Source: Nymphaea colorata
Taxonomy: Eukaryota > Streptophyta > Magnoliopsida > Nymphaeales > Nymphaeaceae
Reading direction: 5' to 3'
Length of the DNA: 64,000 bases
NCBI RefSeq assembly: GCF_008831285.2
Contig: NC_045138.2
Span: 38,245,115-38,309,114 of the forward strand
Positions within the stretch are counted from its first letter, which is position 1. Every line of letters starts with the position of its first letter. A program made the position numbers and the translations under genes. Under the pieces are notes generated by a model. The model worked only from the letters and a program-made list of their open reading frames with translations, made no database searches and was not told the origin of the DNA. Positions 26,501 through 39,536 of the stretch are shown here, in pieces.

Positions 26501-28792
26501 TTGCTGATGAGAGTAAGTTGCTCTTGATCAAACAACCTCTTTGAGTTGCAATTTGCACTTTTCTGCCAGTAATCATTGTCTTTAAGTTTTGCTTACCAAT
26601 TGTAGTTGAATGTGTGTTCACAGAAGGTGCAAAAGCATCCTTAAATCTTGCAGGGACAATGCTGGGCTATTATCCAGTAAGAGTTTTACCTTCAAAAACT
26701 GCAATCTTGCCTGTTAATCCCACTTTTCTTCCAAAGGTGAGTTTGGTAGTGGCAACTCCTTTAAGACTTTTGCCCTTTTAATTCTCCAGCTTTTCCATAC
26801 AACCTTTTTTGACTGGCCATGCATGAATTATTGATCTTGACACAGTCTGAAGATGAACGGGAAATGTGTGCACGGACAGTCTATTGTACAAATATTGATA
26901 AGAAAGTAAGTAGTCCTTATGAATTGCAAGCACTTTAATCCTAATGTTGTATGCATGAAATCCTTATGCATTGGCGCTGTGAAATTTCAGAGGCTCATGA
27001 AAACTTTGTTACTTATATTCGAATTGAAGTACTGACAGATGATCTATCAAATAAAAAATTTTACAGGCTTCTCAAGCAGATGTGAAAACTTTCTTTGAGA
27101 TGTATTGTGGTGAGGTTAGTTTACTATACGATCAGTTTTAGAACTTTAACTAATGGGTCCTTCTTTCCCTAGATTTTTATTCTTTCTCTGCTACAGGTTT
27201 CCCGCTTGAGGCTTCTAGGTGATCATGTACACTCTACACGGATTGCGTTTGTTGAGTTTGTGTCTGTAAGTATTTGTCAAATTATAAACTGGCTTATCTG
27301 AGTTTCTTGGAGAATGGCATGTTTGAATCTCCTATTATCTGCTGTTTTTGATGACCTCTAGAAAGTCATAAGAAGCAGATGCATGGAAGTCGAAAGTTCG
27401 ACTTGCGATATTTATACTCGTTAGCATAATTCAGTTGACTAGGTAATGCACATTCTGTAAGCATGCAATCTGAAATTACATTAACATAGCATAAAAAGCT
27501 TTCTTACTCCTGCTAAAAGAATACAGTCCAACAGCCAAATGCAAGTTTCGTGAGCTACCAATGTTATAGTTGATCATTATGTCTTAACCCGAGAATGATT
27601 AATAAGATCTGCAGGGCCGTTTGTATATGAGCCGCAAGTCCAGTAGAAAGATGCAGGCCTTTTAATGGTTCACTGAGAAATTCTGATTGAGATTTTAAAT
27701 ATGCTACGTCAATGTAGTTTGACAATAATATCTTTGCTACTTCCACTTAGGAAGATCTATACAAATTGTTTTGATATGACTGGTAGGAGGTCTGGGAAGC
27801 TTGGCCAGTGAAAGAAAAAGGAAAAAACATGTAATGTAGAAGACAGAAGGATGTTTATTCAACATTGCAGATCCAACCAGATGTTGTACAATGGAGTACA
27901 AGACCTATACTTAAGACAAGGAAAAAACATGTAATGTAGAAATGAGTGATGTGGAAGATGGTTCCCTTGTCTGCAGTACGATTAATAGGATCCTGTCAAA
28001 ATGGTCTGTAAAGTCCTGCTGAATAAGAAAAGAAAAGACTGAATTTATGGTTTTCAATGACTAAGAAGGGACACCTCTCTGTATTACAAGGAACTACACA
28101 TCTCTGACACTGCAAGTTTGTGCAATTGTATGGGAGTCTCCCCTTCCTGTGCCTCCTGCAACATGCCTCTTTATGTATGTGTGCGGAGCCAGCTTCCTCC
28201 ACCTGGCAAAGAGTGCTATTTAGAATGGCTATTGCTTTGTTAATTTTGGAATATTTTCTTTTACCACTTTGTTCTCAGTCTTAGTTTGTAATTCCAATAA
28301 TCATGGTTGAGCTTCTTCCAGGAGGATTTATGTCTTCCATTTTGTTTCTTACAAATGCTAATGCTGTCATGAAAACAGTGTAACATCCACATTGCCATAA
28401 GTCAGCGTCAGCTTAAAAGTTTTGGTGTTTTACTTTTGGTCTAATCGGTTGAATCTTATGCACGTAGTTGCTTCGTTGTTCTGTATCCTGATCTCTTGTC
28501 ACATTGGCTTTCAATCAGAATGAGCAGCATTGCACTATTCCTTGTGATTTGCTTGGTTTTGACAATTTGACTTATTTGGACCATTTCAGGCAGAAAGTGC
28601 ATTGAGCGCACTGAATCTTAGCGGAGCAATATTAGGATCACTTCCAATCAGGTAATGATTGCCTAGAAGTTAAATGTCTCTTATATTTTTTGAACTCTGC
28701 ATGGTGATGGATCTCTATCTTGGTCCAGAGTAAGTCCTTCCAAGACACCTGTAAGGCCTCGTGCAGTTCGAGCAACAACACAGTATCAATAG
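23543..28792 (+). CDS. CID: CID-type (PABP C-terminal-domain interacting) RNA-binding protein: PAM2 + two RRMs, complete, 10 exons
   Basis: Coding exons: 23543-23806, 24388-24495, 24600-24644, 26440-26512, 26624-26736, 26846-26905, 27067-27114, 27197-27265, 28590-28651, 28729-28792. All are GT-AG with consistent phases; 301 residues. The PAM2 peptide LSKLNPSAEEFFP (about 47-59) binds the MLLE domain of poly(A)-binding protein. A basic stretch, KRNGYGLGRRSNGR (from 89), may act as a nuclear signal. RRM1 has RNP2 TVYVSDID (115-122) and RNP1 RFAFVEFA (154-161). RRM2 has TVYCTNID (212-219) and RIAFVEFV (252-259). The C-terminus SPSKTPVRPRAVR is typical of the CID8-CID13 group. Likely role: mRNA metabolism with PABP. 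At 301 residues it is somewhat shorter than family members I know (about 350), with a reduced linker after PAM2. Introns 3 and 8 are long (1795 and 1324 bp). Confidence 0.94.
25262..25314. repeat. (ATT)n microsatellite in CID intron 3
   Basis: An interrupted run of TTA/ATT triplets lies inside the longest intron. On the minus strand it makes an artificial poly-Asn frame. Confidence 0.9.
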
Positions 28793-31700
28793 ATAGCTCA
28801 GAGATACCAATCAAAGTCCATGAGGGACTCTGTTGATGGGGTTTTTTCTTCCCATATTGGAGCCTTGGAGGCAGCATCGTTTTATTTTTGGCAGCTGGTA
28901 TTTTGTTTTATTAGATAACTTGTTGCTATATGCACTCCACATCTCTCTCTGTCTCTCTCCTGGAAGAGGTAGCATCAGTTGTAATCCATGTCATTTCTGC
29001 AGTGTGAATACGATGACTTGGGTTTGAACATCAATGCTGAGACTATTGGTTTGTTTCCTTCCATGACTCCGGTTATTATTGCATCTTAATTACGATTTCC
29101 TTGATGAAATTGGAATGCTTACCCTATAAAGGGTGGAATTAGAAAACCTGATTCAGTAACGAAAAGTTTTATAAGAGCTTAATTCATTGGTACGTGGCAA
29201 ACTATTTTGTCAAGTTTGTCAAAATTTTCACACTTCATTCTTCCTACATCTAGAAGAAAAAGCAAAGAAAGAAGAACGGTGTTACGCTGGCTTTAAACTG
29301 GCAAGCAGCCATCTAAGTTCACCAATCCTGAGAAATACCAGATGTTCCCAATTTTCTGGATCCCAGTCCTTGTTCGTGTGAATCACAGTGAGAGTGTGTA
29401 TTACAGAACCAATCATATAGGCCTACCAAGCCTTTACAGTTTCGCATGTCTGCAACCATTCACGCTCTTGATACTTTCTTGGTTAGAAGTACCTCTTATC
29501 TGTATTAGTATATATGCATGGGATGTACATGTGCTTATTCCTTGATGCCTGAGGTCAGATCAAGGTCAGATCATGGCATAGATCATGGCATGGGAGCACA
29601 GTTTCTGAAACGTTCATCTTTGTACATGTATTGTTTGTTCACACGCACACACATGCCCCAGACGCATTTTCTCGGCGTCTACTGGAGCACGAGCCTTTTA
29701 ATTTAGCAGTTTCTTCCAAAGGTTCTTTCATCCAAACAAAAAGAGTACCCTTTCCACAGACGATCCAGGGGGGTGGATTTGTTAGAGCCAAAGGAGTTAC
29801 AACAATGAAATAACTTATGACACGTGAATGACTTGAACAGAGGAGGCTCAGAATTTCATTAAATTCATCGTCCATGCATCTGCCATGGCTGTAGTGATCC
29901 ATACTAAATGCATGTGCGCAGTATCAAGCAGGCCATGGCTTCTGTTGCCTGTAGCTGCAACTTGTCGGTACATTAATGGGGCATGATGGTGATGAAATTG
30001 AGGATCAACACACATGATTTGAAGAAAAAGTGAGAAAAGCTGGACGTTCACTTGCCTGTCGAACGACTAAAATTCAAAAGGTGCTTGTGCTTTTGTGCTA
30101 TTGAATTTGTGGTTTGTAGGGCACTGCGTTAAATGTTTTTTCTTGTAATGTAAAGTGGCCATTATATCTAGATCTTTATTCATTTTTTTTTAAAATTTAA
30201 TTTCAACTTTTCTCAGGTCCGTGTCACGCAATCTGTATCGGTCGCTTGCGGTTACTGCGTTGCCAAAAGTTCATCCGGAAAATGGAAAGATTGAGATGAC
30301 CCGTAGTCAGGATTCACAAATTTCTTTCCGGTTTAGAAGCTCTTATCTGCCTTTTACATCTGCTTGGAACCTAATGCCTTCAATTTTGCCTTTAACAAGT
30401 GATCATTTATCGACATCAGACACAATGATGCCATGTAAGCATTTACTTGTAGGCTCGATGTAACTAAAAAATGTCAATGCGTGCGTTGGGATTAACACAA
30501 ATGAAAAACTCCAATTAAATTCCTCTAGGACTCGGGGGATCATACATGAAACTGAACATGGTTTATGAAATTCTGTAATCAACCTTAGGCTGGGTAGTTG
30601 CCTAAAATTGATCTTGATCTTGTGGTGAACAAGAGATTTCCTAATAAATCCTGATTTAACTGGCAAACCAAGTCGTGTAACTTATCATGTTAACAAAGCC
30701 AGGAAACACTCTTTTCTCAATATAAAACCAAAAAAACTGTGAACCTTGTCAGATCTCAGACCCTTTTATCTGATAAAGCTTAGACGTTGGTGCAGAGCTT
30801 CGATTCATGCCACACCAAATTCTTGAGATTAAGATCCAAGGACCAAGCACACCACATATTGCCGATCGCAGAAAAAGAGGGAGAGAGAGAGAGACGCCGA
30901 TATTTGCCTTGATGCTAAGCTCCTTTTTCCTTTTGCTCGTTCCCCATTCCCTGATAACGGCCTTCATAGAAATCTCTCAAAGATTCAAATCCCAGAGGAA
31001 AAAGCCTGAACCCAGCAAGGATTGACCACAGCATAAAAAAAGAGGGTGAGTCATGGTCGCAATACTTGAAAAAGGTGCTGCCCCTCCCCCACCCACCTTT
31101 CTGCTGGTCAGTGAAGGAGATGATGCCTTGGCAGCACATTTTGTAAAGTTCATGGGGGCCAGGTGATGATGCTCTCACAAGTATTCACAAAGCACATGGA
31201 CCTCATCATCCTTTTGCTTTTCTTGGTGTTCAATTTTGTTCAGGAAAATGTCGAAGTACCAACCATTTCTCAACTCTTTCTGTCTCTCTCTCCCTCTCTC
31301 TGCTTTAATTCTCTACAGGCTTTTGGTTAAACAAGTCGGTCTGTTCCGTAGGATGGTGTAGAGAGAATGGTAAGATTCTGTGAGCGTCCAACCAAACTAA
31401 TACAAGATTTCTTGTGGTAGCACGCTTAAGCTTTCCTGGAGATTCTGTTGCATTCTAGTTTACTCTGGACGACTCTCGTTCCTTTCCACAGGTTCTTGCT
31501 TATACATGGGGTTAACCTCCCCGCAGGCTTCATTTTTTTTTGAAAAAGGAAAGGAATGGAGACTTGCCATGCAGTTAGATGGAAAAGAAAACAAAAAAGA
31601 GGAAAACTTTGACGAATTGTTGTTGTCCTTATTCTTCTCCAAAGGTAGGGGAATCCCCATCTCTTTCCGTCGGTGCTGATGAAAGAATATGCTAAAGAGT

Positions 31701-33421
31701 TGAAAGCATTGTTCCTGAAGAATTCCCGTCACCCTCTACTTTAAACAATATAAATATATAGCTGAGATAGATGAAACAGAGACCTACCAGTTTATGTCGA
31801 GATGCAATTTGGGTGCTAAACTCTGGAACTCTTTCAACTTTAAGGTCTTCAGTCCCTTAATCTGGTGGATGAAGCTCTTGTTGGTTATTTATTTTGCTTA
31901 AATAACTTTGATTAAGTAACTTCAAAATCTGCTAACTTGATTAAGTAATTAGTAGTTTCCAAGAAAAGTCCCATACATTAGGTTAGAAGGTTGGACTTGA
32001 GATCTTCCAGCTGAAGAATTCAAGAATTCAGTAACCAAGAAGTGTCCTCTCTTGGCATAATCTGATATGGGTATGACTAACTCCAGCTAAGGAAAAAACT
32101 AATTAAAACACTTGATATAGATAGCCTTGATAATTATTCTACAAGTCTTTTTTTCCCCTTTCAAACGAACATCTTACGAGGATCAAGCATGTAGAAAAGT
32201 AGAATTCGTCATATTCTTTGAACCAGAAATTTATACTTGAATCTGTCTAAGGTTTTAAAAAAACACATTAAATGCCCCTTTCAAATTGGCTAAGATTCTA
32301 AGGTACTACAATCGCTCTCTTTAATTGGATAAAGGGGTGCGATTAAGAAATAAAGTGACCGAGAAACGATTCCATATTCTGGAGAAATGATATTTACAAA
32401 GAAAAAGAAAGCTCATAGTCTGAAATCAACCATATGTACAGTTTCATATCCGGAAAAGTATAGGAATATGATAAATTGTTTCCTGCAAGTTGTTCATCAT
32501 TGCACTATGGATGTGATTCGTTTTCCTCCAAAAGGGTAGTTTCGCTTCATAATAAAAGCGAAAAGTTATTAAATGATTACTAATAAATATTAATATCATT
32601 ATTTTGGGTTCTCTCTCATGATCTTTCAGTTTGAGAAACAAGAAGTTCAAACATTTTTTCTTGACACCTTTCCAGATTTCATATGTTTCAGTTCAGTGAT
32701 GCAAGTCTGACCGTTACGATTCGATCTCTTTGGGTTTCATGTTTTAAAATTGCAGTCAAATTTATTCACTCATAATTATCTATACCATGGACTTGTTACG
32801 TCTATATAGGTGCTATATTGATTTGTGCCATATCTAAAATCAATCTTTGCTTACTAGCAAATACTGCTATTTTGGGATTTTGAGTTTTTTACATTATTAT
32901 TGCAGGAGATGAAGCCTATCATGAACAAAAAAAAATCCTAGTTATTGTAAGCAAGAGTTCCTTCGAGTCTCCAAGGGAGGTTGGCGCAATGGACGGGGCA
33001 AAGGCTAGTAGATGGGCAACCTTTGTTTCGAATCTGTAAGATGTCAACTCTTTATGTTGCAAAAGGAGGCCACCAATATCCAAGTTGAAATACCGTAGAG
33101 GCGACATCCTAAAGCATGAAAAACATGCTCTATACCTTAAATGGGTTAACGGTTGAGAGATAGAAATGTTAGACACTTATATGCAAGACCCAAAAACAAT
33201 TTCAACTTTTGATCTTCTTTAAATCAAAGGTTGAGAGAAAAACAAAGATAAAAAGGTATGAATTAATACTAATAACAAAAATGGCCATCACTTTTTTCTT
33301 TTATGTTTTTTTTTTATATAACCATCATAAAAGATTAAGGGTTGAGAACTTCATCTTTATCAATCTAACATCTAATTGTCTAACATCTATCAACGAAGCA
33401 ATAAGTTATTAATTTGTGAAC
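28793..33421. other. Intergenic between CID and glucanase genes (tail to tail)
   Basis: The two genes converge, so both 3'UTRs lie here. No convincing coding region was found; an AG-preceded stretch at 30218-30440 looked exon-like but matches nothing I know. A (GA)n tract lies near 30877-30893. A tRNA-like promoter pair occurs at 32990-33040 (listed separately). Confidence 0.5.
32981..33190 (+). mobile_element. Possible tRNA-derived SINE remnant
   Basis: GTTGGCGCAATGGAC (32990 region) resembles a Pol III box A. About 40 bp on, TTTCGAATCTG resembles box B. A non-tRNA body follows. No clear poly(A)/T tail or target duplication is seen. Similar box-A-like words occur near 36270 and 41490. Confidence 0.35.
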
Positions 33422-34826
33422 TTAAATTAAAAATCTCCATCTCATTAAAACAATGAATGAACATATAGATAGAAAAATGCATGCCACGGTGCGGTGAAAG
33501 TCCACGCTCGTTGCCTGTTTCAAGGTCATAAAAAAACAAATAAATTAATCAAGCAGAAACATCAAAATCTTTTGTGCGTGTATGCATGTAGGTAAGTGTA
33601 CAAAACCAAGTTAAGTTTGGCCTAACAAGGGCAATGTTAAAGGGAAAAGAGAAGCATGGACTACTGACCTTGGAGCCATGAGATGCTAAAGAGACAGAGG
33701 TAGATCCAGTTGAGATGTCAGCCAGTCCCACATCATAAACCATGGTGCCATCAGGCTGATAAAGCCCATAATTCCTCTCAGATGTTGGCCCTGGCTTCAT
33801 GTCCTCATTGAACAAGGCAAACAGGTAGACCTCCAGTCTCTGGCTGGGCCTAAGAGGTGTCCCTTCATTCTCAAGCTGCCTCCTCAGCAAGTTCCTGTTG
33901 TAGGACTCAGCATTGTCCATGGTTGCCCCATACTCATCTGGGTCCCCTTTGGAGGGCCACCCTGTCTCAGAAACCCTGACCTCCACCCCCCCAAACCCTA
34001 ACCTAGCCATTGCAATGATCACAGCATCAACCTGTGCATAGAGCATGTTGTCATAGTGCAACCTGGTGTATGGATCCACCATCCCTTCATTGGGCTCAAA
34101 GAGCACATAGCCCAAGGGCACAGTTGTTGGGTTACCCTTATAAGCAAAGAAAGGGTAGGCATTGATCCAAAAGGGTGCACTTGTTTGAACCAAGAACTGC
34201 AACATGGGCTCGATCAGACCGGCAAGGTCCGAGCGGAACGAGCCGGTCGATGGTGGGTAGGAATTTACGAGGACTGCCAGGGAGTTGGAGGTTGACACGT
34301 GTACCGACGAGTCGAGCCCGAGTTGGACTAGTGCACCATAGATGCTGGCCATGGCTGGGACCAAGTTGGTCATGAGTTGTGTGTCATTGCTGGTGAAGAC
34401 CTCATTGCCAATTGAGATGCCACTGATCTTGGTCGCTGGTACGTATGGCTTGATCTGGGTCGTGACCCACTGGAGCGCTTGTTGCGGGTCAACCATTTGG
34501 CTGACGAGCTCGTTGGCGAGCGTCACGGTGAGGTCGATGCCGGAGTTAGCGAAAGCGGTCAACACCTTGGGGTTGGTGTCGTAGATCCTGATTTTGGTGA
34601 CCTTGAGGGACTGCAGGAGAATGACCACCTTGTCTGGTGATGGCAAATTGTCGGCTACTTGTCCATAATTAATCCCCAAAGCTGCACCTTCTTGTAGCAG
34701 TCCAAACTCTGCAAGTGTGTTCCAAAGAAACAAATCAAGAAGACAAACTGTTGATTATGGTGCCCACAAACACACTCAGTTCCAAATAGGCTGTAAGCTA
34801 AGTATCTTCATAATCTGTTTGCAGTA

Positions 34827-34904
<78 letters not shown>

Positions 34905-35159
34905 CAGGCTGGAAATATTTTACTTGAAACTTGGTTGGTAGTAGCAAATGGAAAAGAGTTGTTGATATTGATTTGAAGGAAGATGAAGAAATGTGTGAGA
35001 GAGAGAGGCAGGCTGGGAATGTTTTACTTGAAAATTTGGTTGGTAGTTTCATTATAGCATGAAATCATCAAAGCAAATAGAAGAGTGGTTGATAATGTTT
35101 CAAGGGATGATGAAGAAATGTGAGAAAGCAGAGAGAGAGCGAGAGAGAGAGCGAGAGAG

Positions 35160-35190
<31 letters not shown>

Positions 35191-35445
35191 TACAAGTGAA
35201 AAGCAGCTGGAGACATTTGATCAGAAAACCTGGTTGACAGTTTCCAATTTGGCATGAAAGCATGAAAGCAAATAGAAAGCAAAGCAAAGGGATTCCAGTG
35301 GAGAAGATGGTGAAGAAACGAAAGAAAGCTGACGAAGAGGAAGAGAGAGAAGGAGAGAGATACCTGAAATGGAGAGGTGCAGCAGAAGAACTGTAGCCAA
35401 GAATGAAGGAGAGGGTGCAGGAAAAGAATTGGAAAGAACAGCCAT
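33422..35445 (-). CDS. Glucan endo-1,3-beta-glucosidase, GH17, GPI-anchor type, complete, 3 exons
   Basis: Coding exons, complement: 35364-35445, 33669-34708, 33422-33514; phases agree; 404 residues. Exon 1 encodes the signal peptide (MAVLSNSFPAPS...FLATVLLLHLSIS). Exon 2 is the GH17 barrel: ALGINYGQVADNLPSP at the N-end, proton donor Glu130 in GISIGNEVF, nucleophile Glu275 in VRVSETGWPSKG, and a late FNED. There is no X8/CBM43 module. If exon 2 were read past AAG it would run through a GTCAGT donor into intron sequence; I instead splice to GCAACG at 33514. That gives a 30-residue tail with a hydrophobic core ACIFLSICSFIVLM, as expected of a GPI attachment signal. Family role: hydrolysis of 1,3-beta-glucan (callose) at the cell wall or plasmodesmata. 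Intron 1 carries large AT/GA repeats and a diverged triplication. Confidence 0.93.
34830..34904. repeat. Compound (AT)n(GA)n(G)n microsatellite in glucanase intron 1
   Basis: (AT)n to 34870, (GA)n to about 34894, then a run of G. On the sense strand of the gene this is a pyrimidine tract about 120-190 bp from the acceptor at 34708. Confidence 0.92.
34905..35345. repeat. Diverged triplication in glucanase intron 1
   Basis: Three related blocks near 34905-35007, 35008-35125 and 35200-35330 share CAGGCTGG, TTTACTTGAAA, TTGGTTGGTAGT, AGCAAATAGAA and GATGAAGAAATGTG words. Each is bounded by a (GA)n tract, the longest at 35130-35190. The third block ends next to the exon 1 donor. Confidence 0.75.
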
Positions 35446-37924
35446 ATGAAAGGGGGGAAAAGGCACAAGGAGATGCCTGCATATAAATACATACTGGCCA
35501 TGCAAATAAATTTATTAAATATATCCATTGATCTGTACATCCTTGTGACAGTTGTGACGGCGACCCCTTAAATTACATACCAGTAACCTTCAATTCTTTT
35601 CTTTCATTGCCTGCACAGTTCTGCCTTTGTTTTGCCTTCCTTCACCTCCGACCCACTTTTTAAACATGTTTGCATTTCTTGCACTCATTCTAAGTCCCTC
35701 CCCTCCTCTTTCCTCACCTCGCAAGAAAGCCTTTTTCTTCGCTAGAAAGACTTGCAGTTCTTTTCATTTCACAAAATGCAGTTCTTTTGCACCTCCTTCC
35801 TTTTCCTCTTCTTTTCTCATATTCTGATACTTTTTTCCTGCAAACGAAAAAGAATGTTAAATCAGCGAAGCGTAAAAGAAAGAAAAAAAAAATCAAGTCC
35901 TTCAGTAGGGTCACATGGCTGATTGTGATCAATCGTAAGAAAGCTAAAGTTGCCAACATCAGGTCAAATGCAACCAGATGTACCAGTCTGCTATTCACCA
36001 ACAAAATGGGGCACATTTGTTATCTAGTCAGCCTTTTTGTAATGTTCTTTATAATATATAGTTCTTTTAAAGTTTTTTTTTTTCATCCGAATTAATCTTT
36101 TTGGATTTTAAGATGGCAATCCGTGCATATCTGCACATGGGTGCTTTTCGATTTTTTTTTTTCTTTTTTCTTAAAGGCAAATTAGGCTTATGCAGATCCT
36201 ACCAATTTAGACCCCCCTGGGGATTCGATGGCGGATCAGCTTCAACTTGAAGGTCTTAAGTCTGACTGTGTAGCTAAGTGGGCAACAACTCTTATCTGAG
36301 TAAGATATAAAATTCAATCTTAGAAGAACATAATTTCCTTTAAGAAATTCTCCATTATATATATATATATAAGAATCCTCCAGGTGTTAATTGTTCTTGG
36401 CAAGAAACCATGCACGGTTGGTGATGCCTCTCAAACCATGCTTTATAAAGAGATTGGTGACAAAAGTCTTGGTGTGATAACTTGCAAGCATGTGCAACGC
36501 ACTAAAATTAATTAAGAATGTAGAGTGACCATGTTCTTTCTTCCACAATAGTGCATATAATAAGTTTGCTTAGAGCATATAAATATGATATGATAATCAG
36601 GCTATGATCTTTTGGTGCAAGACCCCGCTTTAAGGGTCCTACCGGAAAACTGTGAGACAGACTGAGCGAACCGGATTGGATACATGCCGATAGGATTTAC
36701 GATCTTGTTCTATACTTCACCGTCTGAAATTGAGGCAGGATCAGGCGATTCTGATGGTTTCTCAGCCAATCCTGTTTGGGAGTGTGGTTGTGAACGGAAT
36801 TCATGAAGTTGCTTTATCTGGAACTTTGAAGATCTTGAACTCGGTCACTTTTGTCTTGACTCCCAAACGCCATCCACATTAAGCTAAGATGAGGGAAACC
36901 TCAATTGGATACAAATCCCATTCTTTGCCAGATCTTCATGACTTGGGGAGCATGATCCTGTCAGGAATATATTATGCTTGTGAGGGTTAGAGGATCATAA
37001 AAGGTTTTTGCTTGCAGCGCTGGGGAAATGGACTTTCAAAAGTTGGATAAGTTGGGGCCTCAAGTTTTGGTAGCCTTCTTTATTGGGAATGGAATATTTT
37101 GAGCCACTTGACTTTTGGAAATAAATGAGGACATAGGTCCACTTCATCATACGTGGGCTCCTTCTAGAGAGAGAAAGAGAGAGATGGAGGAAGTTTCAAT
37201 TATACAGTTCTTCATTACTATCATTAAGTGAAATCAGAATCACAGTGGGAAATTAAAAAATTTGATTTGGGTAGCCTACTCAAGGACTGTTTTTATTAAT
37301 TTTCTTGTTTTTAATCAATTGTTATAAATTTTCATTTACTTTTAAGTATTTTTTTCCGATTCACAGCCGAAACGGCTGAATCACTGAATCGGATGATTCA
37401 CCTAATCGGCAGATATACCAATTCTATTCCATGACAGATTCTGATATCATTGATAATCATAGTTGATTTGAAATAATTCTGTTTGGACTTGGAAAAGAAC
37501 TCCATATGAATCTTCACAAAAACGAGGTCATTAGTCTTAATTGATTTAAGAGAACCGAAAGGGACGGTTTTGAGGGAACACCTTCTTTTGGCAGCACTTG
37601 AAAAAAGCAAGGGCTGTTTAATTGGACAAGTAAAAAGGTGAATTGCTAATTTATTGGATGGAAAGTGCTTTGGGTTCAATGTAGAAGTGACCATTTATTT
37701 ATCCAATTTCTCTGGCATCAAACTTCATTTTTCTTTCTGAAAATTTCGTAGAAGCTCAGTCAACTATATTGTAAAGGTGCAACAAAAAATTACACAAAAA
37801 AATTGTATTTTTTTTTTCATTTAACCGCTTGAAAAAAAAATTTACATTAAATTCCAAATTTTGAGGGGGATAAAAATAAAAATTAATAAAGTTTTTATAT
37901 GGAAATAAAACAAGTTCCATGGCC

Positions 37925-37946
37925 GATGTGGGCAATTGCCCACATC
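37925..37946. repeat. 22-bp perfect palindrome (GATGTGGGCAA / TTGCCCACATC)
   Basis: Each arm is 11 bp with no spacer. It is followed by ACAATGTGGCTCCGCC. The core is shared with 8449-8469 and, decayed, with 39561-39590, suggesting copies of one nonautonomous element family. Confidence 0.7.
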
Positions 37947-39536
37947 AGCCACAATGTGGCTCCGCCATTAATAAACACACTATAAAGCCAAATTGCGTAC
38001 GTTCGACATCTGGAATTTCTCTAGGATCTGAGTTCGCAAGAAAGACGGGGCAAGATACGATATCAAGGTTAATTTCCGATCCTATATCTATAATACTCGC
38101 CGAAGGCCGCACTTGTTGTCGAAACTTCTCGGCGAAGTCTTCTTGCTTATCTTTTCATCGAGCAGTGCCTTTTCTTCCATCGCGACGTGTGTCGCGTTTG
38201 AAGGAATTGAATGCGGCATAGTTGGATTGGGATACCATATTTCTTATCAATCTCAGTCACAAAACGTCAACACCTTTTTCTATAATGATATAATATGATC
38301 GATGAATTTCCATAAGTTGGTATGATGTTATAAATCTGTATGTGACATTCTTAATCACTTATACTTACCAAATCGTAAAAAAATTTTCCATCTTTTTACT
38401 TAAAGATTGGCCAATTATCACTGAATCCTCCTCGTAGTGGATCTGCACTCCTGTTGGCCAAGAAAAGAAAACAATAAAATTCTGCCAATTTTTTACCGGA
38501 GATCGAAAAGTTTCGGCGGCATCTGAAGAACAGGCGTTGAGTAATTGTACTCTGATGCTTGATCGTCCAATAATGGTTGTGAACTTTCCGGCTTTCAGTG
38601 ACAGTTTCACGTCCAATTCTCTGCTTCACAACCCTTGTGATTATGATAACAAGAGCTGTCTCTATTCACCAACTTGAAAGCACAGAGCAAAGACCTTACC
38701 ACCGAAAAAAAAAAAGAATCATCAGATAAAAAGTTTCTCGAGGAAAAGCGTCTGAAACTGTACGACTCAATACGGTTGAAATCTGATCTACTGGTGACAA
38801 AACATTCAAGATTAATGGTCCGTTCATATCTGAATCTACAGCCCTGTCATTTCATGAGAGCTAGAAGAGGTGGAAGATTCATTGAAAAGAAAAGCAACAA
38901 AAATGTTGATAAGATTTCAACCAGCTTTTATGAATAAAAGCTGCTTTTTAGTGGAGGCGAGGGAAGGGAAAGGGGGAGGGTCTCGAGGGACTATGTTATC
39001 CTCAACGCCACCCAGAAGAAAGCACGCTACCGTGTTATAGAGACTGCAGCCGTCCCCTAGTGGGAGGGTTTTCTTCTGCACACCTTTAGATGTTTCATCA
39101 TCAACTCTGAGTCCCCATTCAAAAGGAAAACAAGATAATGGTCCTTCTAAAGAAAGGTAGATGTGGAACAGGAGGCCCTATCTAGCTAGGATTTGTTCCC
39201 AGAAAGCTGCAGAGATCTTGGTTGGTCACTTGAATGTTGGGATAAAAGCATGCAATTTTCAACTAGAAGATTGAATAAGATAATGAATTCTAAGGTGAGG
39301 TATTTACGAGTTGATGAACTCAAAAATGACATCATAAAATTGCTACTCGGGTAGATGGGTATGTCAAATAAAGTTGCTAGTTCAATTATAGTGGGTGCTA
39401 CTTTCTTAAACTGTAAACGATGAGTTCATGACACTCTGTACCCTACCCTACCTAGTCTCAACTTAGCCCTACTACCTTGAACTTGAAGGTAAGACGAAAA
39501 GAAGAGAGGTTGGAGAGGAGAGAGGGGGGCTTCCAG

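Noticed and set aside
30218-30463. Alternative last exon of the CID gene
   Set aside because: A TTTCTCAG acceptor is present, but the translation is unlike the conserved SPSKTPVRPR end, which is supplied by the exon at 28729.
35024-35540. Several minus frames rich in Leu/Ser over the glucanase first exon
   Set aside because: Only the frame starting at 35445 splices in phase to the GH17 exon; the others read through CT repeats.
38365-38629. Two overlapping minus frames (one starting MDVKLSLKAGKFTTIIG)
   Set aside because: They look mildly protein-like but I recognise no family, and there are no supporting exons nearby.
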